Assembly: GCA_965651595.1 (NCBI GenBank)
Contig: CBFGTA010000083.1
Location: forward strand, 1 to 10,064
Direction: 5' to 3'
From: CBFGTA01 sp965651595
GTDB lineage: Bacteria > Actinomycetota > Actinomycetes > S36-B12 > UBA10799
DNA length: 10,064 nt
Each line of letters starts with the position of its first letter. Position 1 is the stretch's first letter. The notes under the pieces are model-generated. The model was not told the DNA's origin, searched no databases, and saw only the letters and a list, made by a program, of their open reading frames with translations. Shown here piece by piece: positions 6,541 to 10,064 of this stretch. Made by a program: the position numbers and the translations under genes.

Positions 6541-8199
6541 ATGGATGCAAGTTCCCACGACTACGACGACTGGGTGAGCCGGTGGGGCGTTCCCCACCAC
6601 CGAATCGAGATGAGCGACGACGCTCGCAAGTACCTCCTCGAGAACGTCGGCCCCGCAGACCCGCAGCCGCCGGTCGTTCGCGCCGACATTCGAGTGGGCG
6701 TTTCTCGCCTCGGAGCTGAGGACGTGGCGGCCTTGATTCGCGTGCTCGGCGAAGCTGGCGTCCGGGTCGACGAGGACGCGCGGCTGCGGTACTCAGGGGG
6801 CTTCTCCTACCTCGACCTCGTGGCGCGGCGCACTCACCCAGACCACTTGCCCGACGCCGTCTTGTCACCCACCACCCATGCCGAAGTCCTTGAACTCCTC
6901 CGGGTCTGTCAAGAACGCGGCATCGCGATCGTCCCGTTCGGGGGTGGCACATCGGTGGTCGGCGGAGTGCGCCCGGTGCGAGGCACTCACGCGGCGGTCG
7001 TGGCCGTGGCGTTCAATCGGATGTGTTCGGTGATATCGGTCGATGAAGATAACCTGTCGGTCCGCGTCCAACCCGGCATTACCGGCCCAGAGCTCGAACG
7101 CGAGCTCGCCGGGCACAACCTCACCATGGGCCACTTCCCACAATCCTGGGAGCGAGCGAGTCTGGGTGGTTACGCGGCAACGCGATCGTCAGGCCAAGCT
7201 TCGGCAGGTTACGGTCGGTCCAACGACATGATCGAATCGTTGAAAGTGGCTACCCTGCGGGGGACATTCGACTTGGGGGTCGCGCCGGGGACGGCTGCCG
7301 GTCCAGACTTGCGTCAGGTGTTCATCGGCAGCGAAGGCGCCTTCGGAATCATCACCGAACTGACCGTCAGAGTGCGGCCGCGCCCGGCCATGACCCGCTA
7401 CGAGGGGATCATGTTCCCTGATTACGAGACGGGGCTGCGGGCGATGCGGGGGTTGGTGGCTCGTCGGGCGAAGGCTGACGTGATGCGTCTGAGCGACGAG
7501 TACGAGACAGCTACGAATTTGACTATGGCCGTGTCGGGGGCTAAAGGTCAGGCTTTGGGCGCTTATTTGCGGCTACGCGGAGTGTCTGGCGGCGCGCTCG
7601 GGATCCTGAGTTGGGAGGGCACCCGCACCCAGCTGGGGTCGCGTCGGGACGAAGCGTGGCGCGTCTTGCGCCAACACCGGGCCGTTTCGCTGGGTTCGAC
7701 AGTCGGTGACGGCTGGGCGAAGTCGCGTTTCTCCGGACCGTACTTGCGCGACACCCTGATGGATGAGGGCTACCTGGTGGAGACGCTAGAGACCTCCACA
7801 TGGTGGAGCGAATTGCCCGCTCTGCGGCGAGCAATCCGGGCAGCGCTGTCCGATTCGCTGGCCGACTCAGGCCCCGGTCCACTGATCATGAGTCACCTAT
7901 CGCATGTCTATGACACCGGCGGTTCCCTCTATGTCACCGTCATCGCCCGCCGGGATTCGACGGATTCGGTGCGGCAGTGGCAGTCGGCCAAAGAAGCGGC
8001 CTGTCAGGCCATTGTCGATCATCATGCCACTATCACTCACCACCACGCCGTTGGGCGAGACCACGCCCCGTGGTTGCAAGCTGAGGTCGGCGTGTCGGGT
8101 ATCGAGTTGCTCCGTTGCCTGAAGCAGCACTTCGACCCCCGGGGGATCCTCAATCCCGGCGTGCTAGTGGGCGACGCCGGAGAAGATTCAGCTAACTGA
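6541..8199 (+). CDS. FAD-binding oxidoreductase resembling alkyl-DHAP synthase (AGPS-like)
   Basis: A 552-residue flavoprotein of the vanillyl-alcohol-oxidase/FAD_binding_4 superfamily. The FAD phosphate loop PFGGGTSVVGG is at 132–142. The AGPS-type stretch GGYAATRSSGQ is at 209–219. The FAD segment GPDLRQVFIGSEGAFG is at 254–269. The C-terminal cap carries Arg316 in VMRLSDE, VYDTGGSLY, and the triple histidine HHHAVG at 500–505, then PWLQAE and LNPGVL. These align with the conserved Arg, Tyr region and HHH of animal alkyl-dihydroxyacetonephosphate synthase, which swaps the acyl chain of acyl-DHAP for a fatty alcohol. Colinearity covers nearly the whole protein. AGPS-like proteins in bacteria are mostly uncharacterised, and oxidation of a 2-hydroxyacid is the main alternative. 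There is no peroxisomal or signal sequence. It is divergent from tetR-glpD, whose product DHAP is the AGPS substrate backbone. The counterpart by synteny is mycobacterial Rv2251 (from memory). Confidence 0.9.
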   Translation: MDASSHDYDDWVSRWGVPHHRIEMSDDARKYLLENVGPADPQPPVVRADIRVGVSRLGAEDVAALIRVLGEAGVRVDEDARLRYSGGFSYLDLVARRTHPDHLPDAVLSPTTHAEVLELLRVCQERGIAIVPFGGGTSVVGGVRPVRGTHAAVVAVAFNRMCSVISVDEDNLSVRVQPGITGPELERELAGHNLTMGHFPQSWERASLGGYAATRSSGQASAGYGRSNDMIESLKVATLRGTFDLGVAPGTAAGPDLRQVFIGSEGAFGIITELTVRVRPRPAMTRYEGIMFPDYETGLRAMRGLVARRAKADVMRLSDEYETATNLTMAVSGAKGQALGAYLRLRGVSGGALGILSWEGTRTQLGSRRDEAWRVLRQHRAVSLGSTVGDGWAKSRFSGPYLRDTLMDEGYLVETLETSTWWSELPALRRAIRAALSDSLADSGPGPLIMSHLSHVYDTGGSLYVTVIARRDSTDSVRQWQSAKEAACQAIVDHHATITHHHAVGRDHAPWLQAEVGVSGIELLRCLKQHFDPRGILNPGVLVGDAGEDSAN

Positions 8200-8226
8200 C
8201 TCGCACTCGTCACTGACTCGCATTCG
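8195..8226 (+). repeat. 17-bp-period tandem duplication across the flavoprotein stop codon
   Basis: ACTGACTCGCACTCG (8195–8209) recurs at 8212–8226 with one C/T difference, a 17-bp period. The first copy contains the TGA stop at 8197–8199. It lies at the convergent junction with the second GlpD-like gene (53-nt gap). The rest of the gap, including a GGCAGC/GGCAGC near-repeat at 8238–8252, shows no T-tailed hairpin. Confidence 0.8.
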
Positions 8227-8252
8227 CCGCAAGACCTGGCAGCTTGGCAGCC

Positions 8253-9914
8253 TCAGTTGTTGGTAGGTTCTGGAGCGGCCCCGTGGCCGAACGTGACTCC
8301 GTGGAAGGGCTGCGCGAAGTATTCGTCGTAGCGTTCCTGGGCCTTGTCACCGAACAACAACTCGCACGCCTCCATCACACCGCTGGCCTGGGCGATGGCG
8401 TCGGTGCCGAGCACTAACGCTATCTTGCTGCGGCGCCGCATGAAGTCGTCTAGTTTGGTGATCATCTCTGTTTGGGCCGCGTAGTACAGTTCGACCCGCA
8501 CGTACTCGGCCCCGGCGATGATGTCGTCGGCCATGGACGGGTCGTCGCGGATTGCCTCCAGCATGGCGAACGCCCGCAGGCCGTAACGCCGCCACAACCG
8601 GGTCGACAGAGTCTCGAAGCTCGCACGCTTGCGCAACTTGTCCAGACCCATCAGCCGGGCCTGTCGGAAGAACTCGTCACGGGTCGGAGCCGGTGGTTCG
8701 CCGAACCAGTCGTGCCGGTCGCGTTCGAGGTCGACTCCGAGCCGGATCGCCTCGACAGCAATCTCTTCACCCACGTTCAGGCAGTCGGTGAGTTTTCCGC
8801 CGAAAATGGTCACCACGGCCGCGCTGCGATCGGTTTCGATGGCGTGCTTGCGGCTCAACGACGTCCAGTCCGTCTCCTCCTGGTCGTCGCCGCCAGCATC
8901 CACCACCAAGGGACGCACGCCGCAACGAGTCGAAATGATGTCTTCGGGCGTTAGCGGTTTTTCCAAGTTGAGTCGCTCGTTGATCTGGGTGAGCAGGAAG
9001 TCCCGATCGTCGTCTTCGACTGCCGTCACCGGCTGATCGACTCGCTCGTCGGTCGTGCCGATCACCGAACGCGCCCCCATGGGAATGACGTAGAACAGGC
9101 GACTGGTGTCGTCGAAGAACGCCAGTACCCGCTCGTGGTCGGTCAGCCGCGGCACCACCAGGTGGATGCCCTTCGAATAGACGATCCGATGGTTGGTGTG
9201 GATGCCGAGCTTTTGGTTCAGTCCGTCCACGAACGGGCCAGCAGCGTTGATCAGGACCCGGGCAGTGGCGGTGAACTGTTCACCCGAGTCGGTGTCCCTC
9301 AAGGTCGTTGTCCATTTGCCGCGACTGCGCACGGCCGATTCGAGCTCCACATAGTTGGCACATGCGGCCCCGACGTTGAGGGCGCTGCGGATGAAGCTGA
9401 AAACGAAGCGAGAGTCGTTGTCGACCACGTAAGCATCGGAGTACTCGATCGCGCCCGCCACGTTGTTCAAGTTGATGATCGGCTCGAGTTCGGCCACAGC
9501 CTTGCGGGAATGGACGGCTGGCGGTCGGGTGAACAGGTTCCCGATCATCCAGTACGCCGTCGATCCCAGCCCGGCGAACCATGGCTTGTACGGCGAGTGT
9601 TCGTCGAGGGCCGCCAGAAAGCGGATCTCCTTCAAGTTGGCCGGGTAGGAGCGAATCAGGCGGTTGCGCGACATGCACAGGTGGCGAACCAAGCCCAGTT
9701 CGTAGTTCTCCAGGTACTTGAAGCCACCCCACACCAGGTTCGACGACTGCATGGACGTGAACCCGGCAAAGTCGCCCCGATCAACCAATGCCACCCGCGC
9801 CCCGCGGGCGGCTAGAGACGCGGCACTGACGGCCCCGTTGATGCCGCCGCCCACGATGAGGACATCGAAGGTTTCGTTCTTGATTCGGGAAATGTTGGTA
9901 TCACGCAAGGCCAT
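8253..9914 (-). CDS. Divergent GlpD-like FAD-dependent oxidoreductase
   Basis: With the ATG at 9914 this is a 553-residue DAO/GlpD-fold flavoprotein. The FAD Rossmann loop VGGGINGA is at 21–28 and the acidic ribose contact is Asp45. A His in KGIHLVVP, IGTTDE, CGVRPL and a C-terminal helical domain (LDDFMRRRSKIAL) are all GlpD hallmarks. The signature SSKLxHGGLRYLE is replaced by SSNLVWGGFKYLE (57–69): E. coli Lys47, His50 and Arg54 positions are Asn59, Trp62 and Lys66. GGKLTTYR reads GGKLTDCL from 372, keeping Lys374. It therefore likely keeps FAD and probably a phosphate-bearing polyol, but may prefer another substrate; annotation pipelines would still call it glpD. A longer in-frame start at 10043 would add 43 Arg-rich residues and is rejected. 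GGGTGG, 4 nt before the chosen ATG, is a plausible Shine-Dalgarno. It is convergent to the AGPS-like gene and not in the tetR operon. Confidence 0.88.
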   Translation of the reverse strand: MALRDTNISRIKNETFDVLIVGGGINGAVSAASLAARGARVALVDRGDFAGFTSMQSSNLVWGGFKYLENYELGLVRHLCMSRNRLIRSYPANLKEIRFLAALDEHSPYKPWFAGLGSTAYWMIGNLFTRPPAVHSRKAVAELEPIINLNNVAGAIEYSDAYVVDNDSRFVFSFIRSALNVGAACANYVELESAVRSRGKWTTTLRDTDSGEQFTATARVLINAAGPFVDGLNQKLGIHTNHRIVYSKGIHLVVPRLTDHERVLAFFDDTSRLFYVIPMGARSVIGTTDERVDQPVTAVEDDDRDFLLTQINERLNLEKPLTPEDIISTRCGVRPLVVDAGGDDQEETDWTSLSRKHAIETDRSAAVVTIFGGKLTDCLNVGEEIAVEAIRLGVDLERDRHDWFGEPPAPTRDEFFRQARLMGLDKLRKRASFETLSTRLWRRYGLRAFAMLEAIRDDPSMADDIIAGAEYVRVELYYAAQTEMITKLDDFMRRRSKIALVLGTDAIAQASGVMEACELLFGDKAQERYDEYFAQPFHGVTFGHGAAPEPTNN

Positions 9915-10064
9915 GCGTCCACCCTGCCAGGATTGGCGAAGCCTTGCGCGCGGAAGGGGCGTGTCTCGGCGCCTGCCCGCACGCTTCCCACAAGATTGGT
10001 CGGATTCGCCTCGACACGTCGAGTGGCGCTCCGCGTGGCTCAAATGACACCCACAGCAGACAGA
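9915..10064 (-). promoter_or_regulatory. Upstream region of the GlpD-like gene, with a palindrome
   Basis: These 150 bases precede the chosen ATG and show no convincing gene. CTCGAC-AC-GTCGAG at 10010–10023 is a perfect 6+6 bp inverted repeat with a 2-bp centre, about 96 bp upstream of the start. It could be an operator or simply chance in GC-rich DNA. No clear −10/−35 pair was found. The window ends before any upstream gene. Confidence 0.35.

Noticed and set aside
6462..6542. Longer TetR start at 6542 on the minus strand
   Set aside because: It adds a Pro/Arg-rich 27-residue tail atypical of TetR proteins, overlaps the divergent gene's start, and has no ribosome binding site. Not fully excluded.
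9135..9815. 226-codon plus-strand open frame opposite the GlpD-like gene
   Set aside because: Low-information shadow of a clear flavoprotein frame; no start context or domain.
9915..10043. Longer GlpD-like start at 10043 on the minus strand
   Set aside because: The 43 extra residues are Arg-rich with no resemblance to GlpD N-termini, and a start with GGGTGG upstream exists at 9914.

Overview
This is a high-GC, gene-dense window, read as a chromosomal segment of an actinomycete. The support is the GC-rich third codon positions, the pnp (gpsI)–M16 peptidase–dapB neighbourhood, and a glpD–tetR–flavoprotein block. From memory, that block matches Mycobacterium tuberculosis Rv2249c (glpD1)–Rv2250c (TetR)–Rv2251. 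The genus cannot be named from what is visible. No tRNA, rRNA, CRISPR array, transposase, integrase or phage gene was seen.

Left part (2–4197, all plus strand). A tightly packed operon-like run holds: the 3' two-thirds of the PNPase gene, cut by the window edge; an M16 zinc peptidase gene 6 nt downstream; dapB, overlapping the peptidase by 11 nt; and, 13 nt later, a small protein with two membrane segments and a TPR-like tail. These are housekeeping functions: RNA turnover, protein processing, and lysine/peptidoglycan precursor synthesis.

Right part (4198–10064). This region is built from three flavoenzymes and one regulator. On the minus strand a TetR-family regulator is followed by a canonical FAD glycerol-3-phosphate dehydrogenase (GlpD), sharing an ATGA stop/start overlap. 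Divergent from them is a flavoprotein resembling alkyl-dihydroxyacetonephosphate synthase (AGPS), which has a strong Shine-Dalgarno. The short divergent gap and the tetR 5' end carry three TGTnAnA heptamers spaced exactly 10 bp apart, the best candidate operator. Convergent to the flavoprotein gene is a second GlpD-like protein, whose otherwise invariant SSKLxHGGLRYL and GGKLTTYR motifs are altered.

Working model (inference). The TetR protein controls a glycerol-3-phosphate/DHAP node. GlpD makes DHAP, the AGPS-like enzyme could act on a DHAP-derived lipid or a 2-hydroxyacid, and the divergent GlpD-like enzyme may act on a related but different phosphate or polyol. Both convergent gene junctions in this half carry a 16–17 bp tandem duplication at the stop codon. 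The intergenic spaces are otherwise short, and no stretch above 300 bases lacks a gene.
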